From NCBI RefSeq assembly GCF_040222385.1, contig NZ_JAVKDF010000022.1, positions 124,001 through 188,000 of the forward strand: a DNA stretch of 64,000 nucleotides, read 5' to 3'. The notes below the pieces were generated by a model, which saw only the letters and a list, made by a program, of their open reading frames with translations, did no database searches and was not told the DNA's origin. The number at the start of each line of letters is the position of its first letter. The first letter of the stretch is position 1. Below are positions 1-10,300 of this stretch, piece after piece. This DNA comes from Imperialibacter sp040222385. GTDB lineage: Bacteria > Bacteroidota > Bacteroidia > Cytophagales > Cyclobacteriaceae. Both the position numbers and the translations under genes were made by a program.

Positions 1-2496
1 GTTGTTGAGTCGACTCAGGACTACAGGATCGCCATAGAAATACCCGGCTTCAATTTGTCGTATGCACTTTTTCTCAACGGCGAACTGATCAGCGGTGACG
101 GCGTGGTGTCCGACTCGAAAGGCTCCTACGTCCCCGACTGGACAGTCAGCATGAAAACCGTGATGCTGCATGAGGGCGAAAATGAAATAGTGGTTCAGGT
201 GGCCAATTTTGACCACTCCAATGGCGGCTTTTTTAAACCCATTATAATCGGCGACCCCGATATTCTTCCACACGAAAGAGACCTCAACCTCATCATCGAA
301 ACGTTCAATATTGGCGGGGTGTTTCTTATCGGATGCTTTTTTGTTGGCTTGTTTTTCTATCTGGGTGAAGACAAATCATTCCTTTTCTACGGTCTGTTTG
401 TCATTATGTACGCCTTGTATATCAGCAACTATGGTCAGTATGTGTTCGGTACAGTTTTTCCTGCCGTTCCTGCCCGGATCAAGCTAAAAATCACCTACCT
501 GACCATGTATCTGGCGTGGCTGTTTTATACGCTTTTTTTATGCGAACTGTTCAGGGAGGATTTTCATAAAATTGTTTCAAGGATTGCTCTCATTATTGCT
601 GTTCCCCTCTGCCTTTCCGCATTGGTATTACCCATGAGCATTTATACGCTAACCCTGGTTCCGTTCAGTGTTGTTGCTTTAGTGTATATCATTTATGGGT
701 TTTATATCACTTTGGTGGCACGAGTGCGGAAAAGGGGAGGCTCTTTGTCTATTTTTGTAGGCTTGGCTCTCTGCACGTTGGCGATCATGATTTTGTCGGC
801 TTACCATTATAACCTGATTCTTACCAGGCCCAACGCCATCAGTATGTTGTTTACGGCCACTTTTTTTGTCATGTCCTTTGCTTTTGCTGAGAAAATTGGC
901 AAAGCCTTTAGTTCTGCCAAGGCGCTACAGCTTGAAACTGCTTCCCAAAAACGGGAGATCGAAATACAAGCCAAAGAATTGAAGCAACTGGATGAAGCCA
1001 AATCTCGGTTTTTCGCTAATATCTCTCATGAGTTCCGCACCCCGCTTACCATGATTTTTGGGCCTGTGCGGGAGCTCTTACTAACCGTTCACGATAGCCG
1101 ACCCAGAAAGTATTTGCAAACTATCCAAAACAACGCCAGCCGTTTGTTAAAGCTGGTTAACCAAATTCTGGAGTTGGCAAAGCTTGATGCCGGGCACCAA
1201 ATGCTGGTGAAAGAGTATGTCGACGTCAGCAAATTCATTAATGAAACAGTCGAGAGCTTTCAACTGGAGGCGAAGTCAAATAGTATCAAGCTCTTGCTAA
1301 GGGCCAGCGATCAGATTTCAGGCTGGACCGATCCTGATGCGCTTGAAAAGATCGTATTGAACCTGTTGTCGAACGCATTCAAGTTTACGCCGGGCGGAGG
1401 AACTATAGCCCTGACACTTTCTTTGGAAGGGACAAAAGCCAGGATCGATGTTGAAGATACTGGTAATGGCATACCCCAAGATCAATTGCCTTTCATTTTC
1501 GACAGGTTCTACCATACAGAGAGTGACAAGCAGGCAAGCTCAGGTATCGGGCTTAGTTTGGTAAAGGCGCTGGTAGATCAGCTAAATGGTGAGATCACGG
1601 TAGAGAGTGAGCCGGGGGTTCGAACCTGTTTTAGGCTTTTCTTACCCCTGGAGAAAGACGAAACCGAGGGCAGCTCCACAATTGGTGGTGCTGCTTTTGC
1701 TTCCGAAGAGGCGGCAGGCGTTACCGCCAATGGAGAAACTCCCACGATACTGGTGATTGAAGACAATGATGAGGTGCGCCAGCTTATTGCAGATGTCTTA
1801 AGCCACGATTTTGAAGTGTTATCCGCCTCCAATGGAACCTCAGGCATCGCAACAGCCATTGAGCAAATGCCTGATGGGATCATCTGCGATTTGATGATGC
1901 CTGGTGTTGATGGGTTTGAGGTGTGTGCGCAATTGAAACAAAACGAGAAAACCAGTCACATTCCCATTGTGATGCTGACTGCCAAAGCCGACAAGGAAAG
2001 TAAAATCAAGGGGCTGGAGACGGCGGCCGACGACTACCTGACCAAGCCGTTTGATCAAAAGGAGCTCATTGTGAGGCTCAGGAACCTGCTGGAGAGCAGG
2101 CGGCAGCTCATGCGTAAATACAGTCAGCAGACGATCCTGAAGCCCCAGGAGATTGCAGTCTCTTCCGTCGATAAGGTTTTCCTGGAAAAGGTGATTGCGG
2201 CGGTTAACACCCACCTGGCCGATGAAGGCTTTTCAGTAGACGAACTCAGCAGGGAGGTGGGCATGAGCAAAAGCCAACTCAACCGTAAACTACAGGCGTT
2301 GATAGGCCAAACACCCAATAAGTTAATAAGAAGTTTCAGGCTACAGCAAGCCTATGAGCTACTCGAAAAGAACGCTGGCTCAATAGCCGAAATTGCCTAT
2401 ATGACCGGCTTTTCCAGTCCCAACTACTTCAATGCCGTGTTCAAAGATGAATTTGGTATAGTGCCGGGACAGGTCCAACGCAATAAGCCGGATTAG
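1..2496 (+). CDS. Hybrid sensor histidine kinase / response regulator / AraC-type regulator (5' truncated by window edge)
   Basis: The reading frame is open from base 1, so the true start lies upstream and a TTG at 55 is only an apparent start. In window numbering (831 residues visible) there is an extracytoplasmic sensor part resembling 7TMR-DISMED2 (about 1-85), a seven-helix membrane region (about 95-300), a short coiled coil, a HisKA domain with the SHEFRTPL box (phospho-accepting His 343), an HATPase domain with N, G1 and G2 boxes (NLLSNAFKF, DTGNGIP, GIGLSL), a receiver domain starting at VIEDND with phospho-acceptor Asp 630 (ICDLMMPG), and a C-terminal AraC double HTH (about 730-828). 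Sensing, phosphorelay and DNA binding are therefore in one inner-membrane protein. The ligand is unknown. The next gene downstream is a giant secreted protein, a plausible target. Confidence 0.93.
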   Translation, partial: VVESTQDYRIAIEIPGFNLSYALFLNGELISGDGVVSDSKGSYVPDWTVSMKTVMLHEGENEIVVQVANFDHSNGGFFKPIIIGDPDILPHERDLNLIIETFNIGGVFLIGCFFVGLFFYLGEDKSFLFYGLFVIMYALYISNYGQYVFGTVFPAVPARIKLKITYLTMYLAWLFYTLFLCELFREDFHKIVSRIALIIAVPLCLSALVLPMSIYTLTLVPFSVVALVYIIYGFYITLVARVRKRGGSLSIFVGLALCTLAIMILSAYHYNLILTRPNAISMLFTATFFVMSFAFAEKIGKAFSSAKALQLETASQKREIEIQAKELKQLDEAKSRFFANISHEFRTPLTMIFGPVRELLLTVHDSRPRKYLQTIQNNASRLLKLVNQILELAKLDAGHQMLVKEYVDVSKFINETVESFQLEAKSNSIKLLLRASDQISGWTDPDALEKIVLNLLSNAFKFTPGGGTIALTLSLEGTKARIDVEDTGNGIPQDQLPFIFDRFYHTESDKQASSGIGLSLVKALVDQLNGEITVESEPGVRTCFRLFLPLEKDETEGSSTIGGAAFASEEAAGVTANGETPTILVIEDNDEVRQLIADVLSHDFEVLSASNGTSGIATAIEQMPDGIICDLMMPGVDGFEVCAQLKQNEKTSHIPIVMLTAKADKESKIKGLETAADDYLTKPFDQKELIVRLRNLLESRRQLMRKYSQQTILKPQEIAVSSVDKVFLEKVIAAVNTHLADEGFSVDELSREVGMSKSQLNRKLQALIGQTPNKLIRSFRLQQAYELLEKNAGSIAEIAYMTGFSSPNYFNAVFKDEFGIVPGQVQRNKPD

Positions 2497-2594
2497 AGAA
2501 TCAACCCGACCACTCTCGACATGCTAGTCAGTAAGGCAATTTTGCTTCTACAAAACCCTGCTTATTCTGGAAATATCCCTCTTCGCTTCAAAAC

Positions 2595-2621
2595 CTTAAG
2601 CATTTGCATCAAATCCTTAAG
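2595..2621. promoter_or_regulatory. 27-bp dyad, candidate operator
   Basis: The sequence reads CTTAAG-c-ATTTG-cat-CAAAT-c-CTTAAG. Both ATTTG/CAAAT and the two CTTAAG blocks are placed symmetrically about base 2608, leaving one unpaired position per arm. It lies 99 bp after the stop of the AraC-domain sensor and 62 bp before the ATG of the VCBS gene. Inference: binding site for the upstream hybrid regulator or another dimeric factor. Confidence 0.45.
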
Positions 2622-2682
2622 CCGAAGAAAATGCTAATACTGAGCTTTGAGACTGAATTAAGACGAATCCAAATTCAGCTCT

Positions 2683-5600
2683 ATGAAAGTCAGAATGATC
2701 TTCGCCCTTTTGGTACTATCTGTTGTAAGGCCAACCTGGGCTCAGTTTAATGAAGACGCAGTCAATAGCATCGTCATCAACGAGACTTCAGCCGGTGGAG
2801 TAAGTGATTGGGGCGACTATGATAATGATGGCGATCTGGATTTGGTCATTGGTTCCTTTAGTTTTCTTTTCGTGGAGCTATATATCAATGAGGGGGGCAC
2901 TTTTGCTCTCTCAAACCCAGGCATCTTTAGCACCAACGGCGGCAATATAAAATGGGGGGATTACGATGGAGATGATGACCTCGACTTACTGGTTACTCGT
3001 TCCAGATCATTTTCCGACGATTATTTACTGAAACTGTATGAAAATGAGGGGGGTATTTTTACAGATGTAACTAATGAAGTGGGCTTACCGAACACGCTTT
3101 CACATTTTGGGAGTTGGGGCGATTTTGACGGCGATGATGACCTCGACCTGGCAGTGATCGCCACAAAAGACAGCAAAATCAAAGCTATTATTTACGAAAA
3201 CAATGGGGGTGTTTTTACGGACATTGATGCTGCACTGCCTGAAGCGGAAGAAGGCACGGTAACCTGGGCGAATTTTGATGAATCAGAAGGCCTCGAGCTG
3301 TTAGTCACAGGCTTCAACCGAACGGCATTCAAAACACAAAGCAACATTTTCAAAAGAGTTGACGATGTGTTTGAAGACATCAGCGCCGGGCTCTCCGGCG
3401 TTATGTATAGTTCAGCCAGTGCTGGGGATTTTGATGGAGACAGCGACTTTGATATTATTCTGACAGGTTCCGCCAATAGCCTCGCCAGCCACTCGGCAGG
3501 GGTGCCCAAGTCTTTTATCTATAGAAATGACGACGGTGCTTTCACGGCCATAAACGCTGGGATTGACAATGTGATGTATGGCTCCTCCGAATGGGGTGAC
3601 TACGACAGTGATGGCGATGACGATCTTATCATAACTGGTCTTACAAACTATCAGGAAGGGGAAGCTATTACTAAAATATATCAAAGTAATGGTGACGGGA
3701 CTTTTACTGACTTAGACGTACCACTCCCAGTAACCATTTTTGGCGATGGGCAATGGGGCGATTATGATGGTGATACCGACCTTGATTTTGTTCTCATTGG
3801 GCAACAATACATCTATGACGACCTGCGGGTCAGAAAAATTTACACCAATATATTGCTGCCGGAGACATCCATTGATTTGGCGATTACCGATGAGAACACG
3901 CCGATAGGCACCCTCATCGGTACGTTGTCTACCGTTCCGGCCGGTACCTATACCTATGGTTTAGCAGAGGGAATAGAAGACAACGAGTCGTTCAGTATAG
4001 TCGGAAATCAACTCATATCCGACATTGTATTTGACTATGAATCACAAAACAGCTATTCGCTCAGCATTGAGGTGTTCACCGAAGGAGAAGTGATACATTC
4101 TCAATGGCTTACAATTGAAGTAACGGATCAGAATGAGACGCCATCGTCCATCCAACTAGATAACCCGTCAGTCAATAGATCCGCAGGAAACGGAGCCCTC
4201 GTAGCAAAATTGTCTGCCAACGACCCAGATGCCGACAATGAGCATGAATATTCTCTGGCCAGCGGAGAAGGAGACGACTTCAATAGCCAATTTAATATTG
4301 AAGGCAATGCGCTGACTGTCAACAGTCCGGGAAGCCTTTCGGCGGGAGCCTACAGCATTCGCATAATGGCAGTAGACCAGGATGGGGCCGCCGTTGAGCA
4401 AGCTTTTGTCATTGAAGTGATTGATGACATTCCCTGGACATTCGTGCGCAATGACCTTGCCTCCGAAGTTCTGCAAGCGATGACTTTCACCGACGCTGAT
4501 TGGGCGGACTATGATGGCGATGGCGATCAGGACTTGCTCATCGTTGGAACAGATGAATCCAGTCAGCCGGTGGCAAGAATCTACGAAAACGATCAGGGTA
4601 CTTTTGTTGATACCGAAGCCAGCCTACCAGCTGTGTTGGGTGGTGCTGCGAGGTGGGGCAAAAGAACAGCTGATGGATATGCCGACCTGCTGCTGACAGG
4701 CTCAGTCGACGGAGTTGCTCAAACAGATGTTTATCATTACGAGAGTGGGGGGTGGAATAAGAATGCCAGCAACTTTGTAGGCGTGGGCGATCTTGGATCA
4801 AGTTATGCCGATTGGGCGGATTATGACCAGGATGGTGACCTGGACGTGGTGCTGACAGGGTCTACCGCCAACAGTATAAAGTACTCAAAAATCTATCGAA
4901 ACGATGACGGAACCTATGTCGACATTGAGGCTACACTGGCCGTGGTGTCGGATGGAGTTGTAGAGTGGGGCGATTATGACGGTGATGGAGATCTGGACCT
5001 GGCTTTGGCTGGTGATGGCTGGTTTGAATTTGTTGGCAAGGTTTACAGAAATGATGGTGGACAATTCGTCGACATTGAGGCAGGCATCACGGCAGTGGGG
5101 GTTAACTCTATGACGTGGGGTGATTATGACAATGATGGTGACCTAGACTTATTGCTTCACGGCATTGATACTGATTGGGTCACTCATACCTACATCTACG
5201 AATATGACGGCGACAGCTTTGTAGAAACGGAGCTCTTTCTGGGTTTTGGAAGCAGTTACGTGGACTGGGCAGACTACGATCATGACGGTGATTTCGACAT
5301 CATTGCCACAGGCTCATTGGTGGTGTCGGAAAACATTACTACCCGTGTTTTTGAAAACAACGACAAGACTTTTTCCGACCTGCTGATGGATTTGCCGGGG
5401 GCAATCCTTGGCCAGGTGCAATGGATCAATATTGATAGCGACCTCGACCTCGACTATCTGATCACAGGGTTTAATGGCAGCAACGTCATTTCTGAATTAT
5501 ATCTCAACCAGCTTCTTTCCAATCAGGCGCCTGCCGACATACTGCTTGACAATGCTCATCTCAAACAATCTGCCGGCTCACAGGCCCTGGTTGGTAGCCT

Positions 5601-7074
5601 TTCTGTGATTGACCCCGACGAAGCTGACACTCACAGCTTTTCTCTGTCCACTGGTGACGGCGATGGACACAACGACCTATTTGCTGTGGCTGACAATAAC
5701 TTGCAGGTACTGGATGCCACTACATTACCAGCGGATACTTACACCGTAAGCATAGTGGCCGACGATGGGAAGGGAGGGCAAATAAAAAAGGTATTTGAAA
5801 TAACCGTGGGGGATGATATCGCACCTATTGCTGTGGCCAAAGACATCGAGGTTGCACTAAGCGAAGACGGCACGGCAACAATAGACCCTTCCATGGTTGA
5901 CAATGGAAGCACTGACCCGGCAGGAGGGGAGATTGACTTTTCTTTAAGCCAGACTTCCTTTTCCTGTGATAACATTGGACAAAACGTAATATCCTTTACA
6001 ACAACAGATGGGGCAGGCAACAGTTCCTCGATAGACTTTACCGTCACCATTGCAGATGACACAGCTCCCGTTTTGAAGGTGCGGGATGCTGCTATTTACC
6101 TTGGGAATGAGGGAGCTGCCACCCTGTCTGTTGTTGATATTGACAATGGGAGCACCGACAACTGTGGCATTGCACTTAGTTTGAGCCAGGCAATTTTTAC
6201 ATGTGAGAACCTTGGGGAAAATGAAGTTACAGTGACGGGGAAAGACCCCGCTGGCAACACAGTTACCGCTGCCGTGAAGGTTCAGGTACTGGACACCATC
6301 GCACCATTGGTTGTTGGACACGACATTACTGTATACCTCGATGGAGATGGGGTAGCAGCAGTGGCTGATATAGCTATCGACTTTGGGACGACCGACAACT
6401 GCGAGCTTGACGCTCTGTATCTGGACTGGCCTTCCGATTTCATTGATTGCGAACAAGTAGGTGACCATTTGGTAGGTTTAGTTGGCGTTGATAAAAGTGG
6501 TAACACCACCGTGAAAGAGATCACCATGACTGTAGCGGACAACCAACCTCCAAACCTTTTTACCAGGTCTCTCACTGTTACATTGGACGAGATTGGGCAA
6601 GCCGAAATAACCGTCGATGAGGTAAATGACGGGAGTTATGACAACTGCTCAACGGCCGAATACACACTGAGCAGGACAGTTTTTACCTGTGAAGACCTTG
6701 GGACGACTACCATCGAATTCGCAGGGGTGGATGTCTATGGGAACACATCGTCGCAAACAGTAGAATTAACCGTAGAAGGCACCTGCAACGAAGTGCTGGG
6801 AGCTAAGGATGCGTTGGCAGCCGACGTTGTCGTTTATCCAAACCCGGCTACAGATTTTATAATGATGAGGTCTGCGAAAGACACCAGCTTTGATAATGGA
6901 GAGGTGTACGTGTATGACCTTACAGGCACGCCAGTCGTCAAACAAACAGTCAGGGCAGGCGAAGTTGAGGTCAAACTGTCTGTAGTAGGCTTACCAATAG
7001 GTGTATACCACCTTATATTCAAGAAACACAACAGCAGCGATAGTTCACTGAGAACCTCATTTATCAAGCACTAG
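2683..7074 (+). CDS. Giant secreted FG-GAP/VCBS repeat protein with cadherin-like and HYR-like domains and type A T9SS sorting domain
   Basis: This 1463-aa protein has an N-terminal signal peptide (1-20, ending PTWA before QF). Two blocks of FG-GAP/VCBS repeats with recurring WGDYDxDGDxDL Ca-binding-like motifs lie at about 30-400 and 595-960. Cadherin-like segments follow each block (about 405-590 and 970-1065). Then come four about 80-aa HYR-like repeats (1065-1390), three of them with a TDNC/YDNC motif and a second Cys that could form a disulfide. The last about 70 residues (VVYPNPATDF...GVYHLIF...) are a Por-secretion type A sorting domain, so export by T9SS and surface attachment or release is expected. 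Likely role is surface adhesion or carbohydrate/protein binding; no catalytic motif was seen. Acidic repeats suggest calcium dependence. Confidence 0.93.
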   Translation: MKVRMIFALLVLSVVRPTWAQFNEDAVNSIVINETSAGGVSDWGDYDNDGDLDLVIGSFSFLFVELYINEGGTFALSNPGIFSTNGGNIKWGDYDGDDDLDLLVTRSRSFSDDYLLKLYENEGGIFTDVTNEVGLPNTLSHFGSWGDFDGDDDLDLAVIATKDSKIKAIIYENNGGVFTDIDAALPEAEEGTVTWANFDESEGLELLVTGFNRTAFKTQSNIFKRVDDVFEDISAGLSGVMYSSASAGDFDGDSDFDIILTGSANSLASHSAGVPKSFIYRNDDGAFTAINAGIDNVMYGSSEWGDYDSDGDDDLIITGLTNYQEGEAITKIYQSNGDGTFTDLDVPLPVTIFGDGQWGDYDGDTDLDFVLIGQQYIYDDLRVRKIYTNILLPETSIDLAITDENTPIGTLIGTLSTVPAGTYTYGLAEGIEDNESFSIVGNQLISDIVFDYESQNSYSLSIEVFTEGEVIHSQWLTIEVTDQNETPSSIQLDNPSVNRSAGNGALVAKLSANDPDADNEHEYSLASGEGDDFNSQFNIEGNALTVNSPGSLSAGAYSIRIMAVDQDGAAVEQAFVIEVIDDIPWTFVRNDLASEVLQAMTFTDADWADYDGDGDQDLLIVGTDESSQPVARIYENDQGTFVDTEASLPAVLGGAARWGKRTADGYADLLLTGSVDGVAQTDVYHYESGGWNKNASNFVGVGDLGSSYADWADYDQDGDLDVVLTGSTANSIKYSKIYRNDDGTYVDIEATLAVVSDGVVEWGDYDGDGDLDLALAGDGWFEFVGKVYRNDGGQFVDIEAGITAVGVNSMTWGDYDNDGDLDLLLHGIDTDWVTHTYIYEYDGDSFVETELFLGFGSSYVDWADYDHDGDFDIIATGSLVVSENITTRVFENNDKTFSDLLMDLPGAILGQVQWINIDSDLDLDYLITGFNGSNVISELYLNQLLSNQAPADILLDNAHLKQSAGSQALVGSLSVIDPDEADTHSFSLSTGDGDGHNDLFAVADNNLQVLDATTLPADTYTVSIVADDGKGGQIKKVFEITVGDDIAPIAVAKDIEVALSEDGTATIDPSMVDNGSTDPAGGEIDFSLSQTSFSCDNIGQNVISFTTTDGAGNSSSIDFTVTIADDTAPVLKVRDAAIYLGNEGAATLSVVDIDNGSTDNCGIALSLSQAIFTCENLGENEVTVTGKDPAGNTVTAAVKVQVLDTIAPLVVGHDITVYLDGDGVAAVADIAIDFGTTDNCELDALYLDWPSDFIDCEQVGDHLVGLVGVDKSGNTTVKEITMTVADNQPPNLFTRSLTVTLDEIGQAEITVDEVNDGSYDNCSTAEYTLSRTVFTCEDLGTTTIEFAGVDVYGNTSSQTVELTVEGTCNEVLGAKDALAADVVVYPNPATDFIMMRSAKDTSFDNGEVYVYDLTGTPVVKQTVRAGEVEVKLSVVGLPIGVYHLIFKKHNSSDSSLRTSFIKH

Positions 7075-7085
7075 GTGTGGAACAC

Positions 7086-7117
7086 TTCTTTGATTAAGAA
7101 TGGGTTAATTCAAAGAA
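7086..7117 (+). terminator. Possible hairpin after the VCBS gene
   Basis: TTCTTTGATTAA pairs with TTAATTCAAAGAA (one bulged T) around a 7-nt loop, 11 bp after the stop codon. There is no clear U tract, so termination is uncertain. Confidence 0.35.
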
Positions 7118-7199
7118 TAAAATAACACGTCTGGTCTGGAGAAAATGAGGTCTCTCTTTCATTTAAAGCAATAACTTACGATTATTTAACACATTCCTG

Positions 7200-7231
7200 T
7201 TTGCTAAAACGTGGCATTCGCTATACTTTTG
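7200..7231 (+). promoter_or_regulatory. Bacteroidota-type promoter
   Basis: TTTG at 7200-7203, a 20-nt spacer, then TACTTTTG at 7224-7231 matches the primary sigma consensus of Bacteroidota (TTTG-N19-21-TANNTTTG) exactly. It lies 85 bp upstream of the PKD-protein ATG at 7316, giving a 5' leader of roughly 75-80 nt. Confidence 0.7.
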
Positions 7232-7315
7232 ACTACTAGCCTTTGTAAGTAGGGTTATTTTTTTGGCTTCAATCAGTTGTGTATTTTTCCAATATATTTG
7301 AATGAGTCTTCATTC

Positions 7316-10300
7316 ATGAAATATCTGCTGTTTTTTCTCTGTTTGGGTCCTTTGTCCTGCCTTGCGCAAAGCGTCGATTTTTCAGTCGATTTTTCGGAAG
7401 GTTGTGTTCCGCTGACGGTCAATTTTACCGACAAATCCACTGCGAGCCCGGTCACTGACTATCAGTGGACTTTTGGCAATGGAAATAGCTCCGTACTTCA
7501 AAACCCCAGCGCAGTATATACCGGTTCTGGTACATTTCAAGTGACATTGGTCGCTAAATCTGGCGCCACTACACTGGGGACTAAAACGATGGACATTGTG
7601 GTGCATGACAAGCCTTCCGTTGATTTTTCGTTTTCTCCTGCGGAAGGATGCAGCCCTTTGCCGGTGTCTTTTGTTGCTGAGAGCCTAACAGCAGGAAAGA
7701 CCCTACAGTCTTTCGAGTGGGTTTTTGGAGATGGCAGCTCCAGCAACGACGAAGCACCTACGAACACATACCAAAGCCAGGGCGACTATTCTGTTACACT
7801 TGTGGCAAAAGACCAGTTTGGCTGCGAAAACACGGTTTCAAAAAGTGCTATCATCAAGGCCTACGGCATCAAAGCAACTATCGATACCGATAAAACCGTT
7901 TTGTGTGAAACGCCAGCACAAGTGAGCTTTAGCTCAACCGTAACCGGCACTGGCCTGAACACTAGCTATAAATGGGACTTTGGCGATGGCAGCAGCAGCA
8001 CAGCCCAAAACCCGCCGCATACCTACTCAACTGCGGGTGATTATAAGGTAACAATGACAGCAACTGACGAAAAAGGCTGCCAGGATAGCCAGCAGCTTTC
8101 AGTTGTAATAGGCAGCGGAGCTGGTATCTCTTTCACAGCGTCTGCTTCACAGACTTGTGTTGGAAACCAGGTTTACTTCATAGAAACATCTGACAAGACG
8201 ATACTTTCCAGGCACTGGGATTTTGGAAACGGGAAGACATCCGATGCAGCTTCTCCGGTCACCACCTTCGGTGAGCCGGGCAAATATCAGGTAGTGCTCA
8301 CGGCCCAGCTACAAGGGCAGGCTTGTGAAGCAAAAACAGTGAAAGAGATCATTGTGGGGGCAGATGCGGCACCGTCGTTTACCGCCCAGCAAAAGTGCTC
8401 ACTTCAAATCCAGTTTTCGAACAGCTCGACCAACAGCAACCGATGGAGTTGGAACTTTGGTGATGGAATGACCTCGGAAGACGAATCACCCATTCATGCT
8501 TATGCCGCTCCGGGGTTGTATCAGGTAACTTTGACCAGCTATAGCATTATGGACTGTGAGGCACTTTACACCCATGAGGTTGAGGTGGTTCATATTGTCG
8601 ATACAAAGATTCTTCCCGAAGACCAGCAAAGCTGTAGCGAAATTTCGCTGTCGGGCTGCGCACCGTTCACGCTTCCGTTTACTTCTGTAACAGAGGCAAG
8701 TGAAAGCTACTCCTTACTCTGGACCTTTGGCGACAATACGTCGACCACTGAAGTCAATCCTACACATGTTTTCGCTCAGCCAGGCACCTACGAGGTTGTG
8801 TTGCAGGCGACAAGCGCATCTGGTTGCACGAGCAGGAAAGAAGTGGACGTGGTGGTGTCATCCACAGTGCCAACAGCGGCCTTCACTGTCAGCAAACAGG
8901 TTGTTTGTGCCTGGGAACCAATCAACTTCAGGAGCGAATCCCTGAATGCTACTTTTTATTGCTGGGACTTTGGTGATAGTACAGGGACTATTGAAGAGAA
9001 CCCGATACATAGTTATGAACGGCCTGGCTTATACACGGTGAAGCTTAAAGCAAAAAATGCCGGTTGTGAAGACGAGGTTATTAAAACAGAACTAATAGAG
9101 GTATTGAACCCTTATGTTGGTTTTGAGTCTTCGAAAAGCTGCGACGATCCTAACACGATTACTCTCAGCAACTTTTCAAGCGACTATGATGGCATTACAT
9201 GGGAGTTTGGCGACGGCACTAAGAGCAACGAAATAGCCCCATCGCACACCTATCCCGGCCGGGGCACTTATACATTGAAAGCTACCGCATTCAACAATGA
9301 AACGTCCTGCGTGGTATCGGTAGAGCAGGGAGTAACCATTTACAACGTTCGGGCAGACTTTTCCACTGTCGACAGCACGACCTGTAAAGGTATCCCTGTT
9401 CAATTTAACGATGCATCAACCGATGCCGAGCACTGGGCATGGACGTTTCCTGATGGCAGCAGGTCGGATGTTACCAACCCGATGCAAATCTACTATGATG
9501 CCGGGTACTTTGGAGCAGAGTTGACTGTTACTGATCCCGACGAGTGTACATCTACCATAAAAAAGGAGGATGTCATCAGGGTATTGGACATCGATGGCGC
9601 ATTCAGTTTTATTACAAATAATAAATGTGACTCTCTCGTAGTTGACTTTAAAGACTTCTCCCGTGGATCGCCAGGCATAGTCGCCTGGGAATGGGATTTT
9701 GGGGATGGTGGCTCGTCCACGTCGCAAAACCCTGTACATGCCTACTACGACGAGATGAACTATAATATCGGGCTGACACTAACAAATACCGAAGGCACGT
9801 GCTCAATATTCAGAGAAAACGTTATTTCGTTTGTTAAGCCTGTTCCCAGGTTCATGACGGAAGCCGATGCGTATTGTGTGAACGATACGTTGACGTTAGA
9901 AAACATATCGATGAACGCCGTCAGCTATAGCTGGGAACTAGGAGATGGCAGCACATCCACTGAGCTGGGGCCGGTTGTTTCTTACAACACGCCGGGCAGT
10001 TACACCATCAAGCTTCTTGCGCAAGACGTTGATGGATGCTTGAGCAAAGAGCCAGCGATCAAAGAGGTCATTGTTGCACAGCCGCAGGCTAAGTTCGAGG
10101 CTGTCAATACTTTTGCCGAATGCCCACCGCTGATTACCACCTTTCAGGATAAGTCTGGAGAGGGCATTGCCTCTTACCAGTGGGATTTCGGCGATGGGCA
10201 AACATCGGCACTGGCCCAGCCGGTGGTGACTTATCTCATCCCGGGCGACTACTCAGTGTCACTTTCTGTAGTTGATGAGTATGGCTGCACAAGCAGCGTT

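Noticed and set aside
8382..9739. Long antisense frames inside the PKD repeat gene
   Set aside because: They mirror the repetitive codon pattern of the PKD repeats and have no start signals or motifs.
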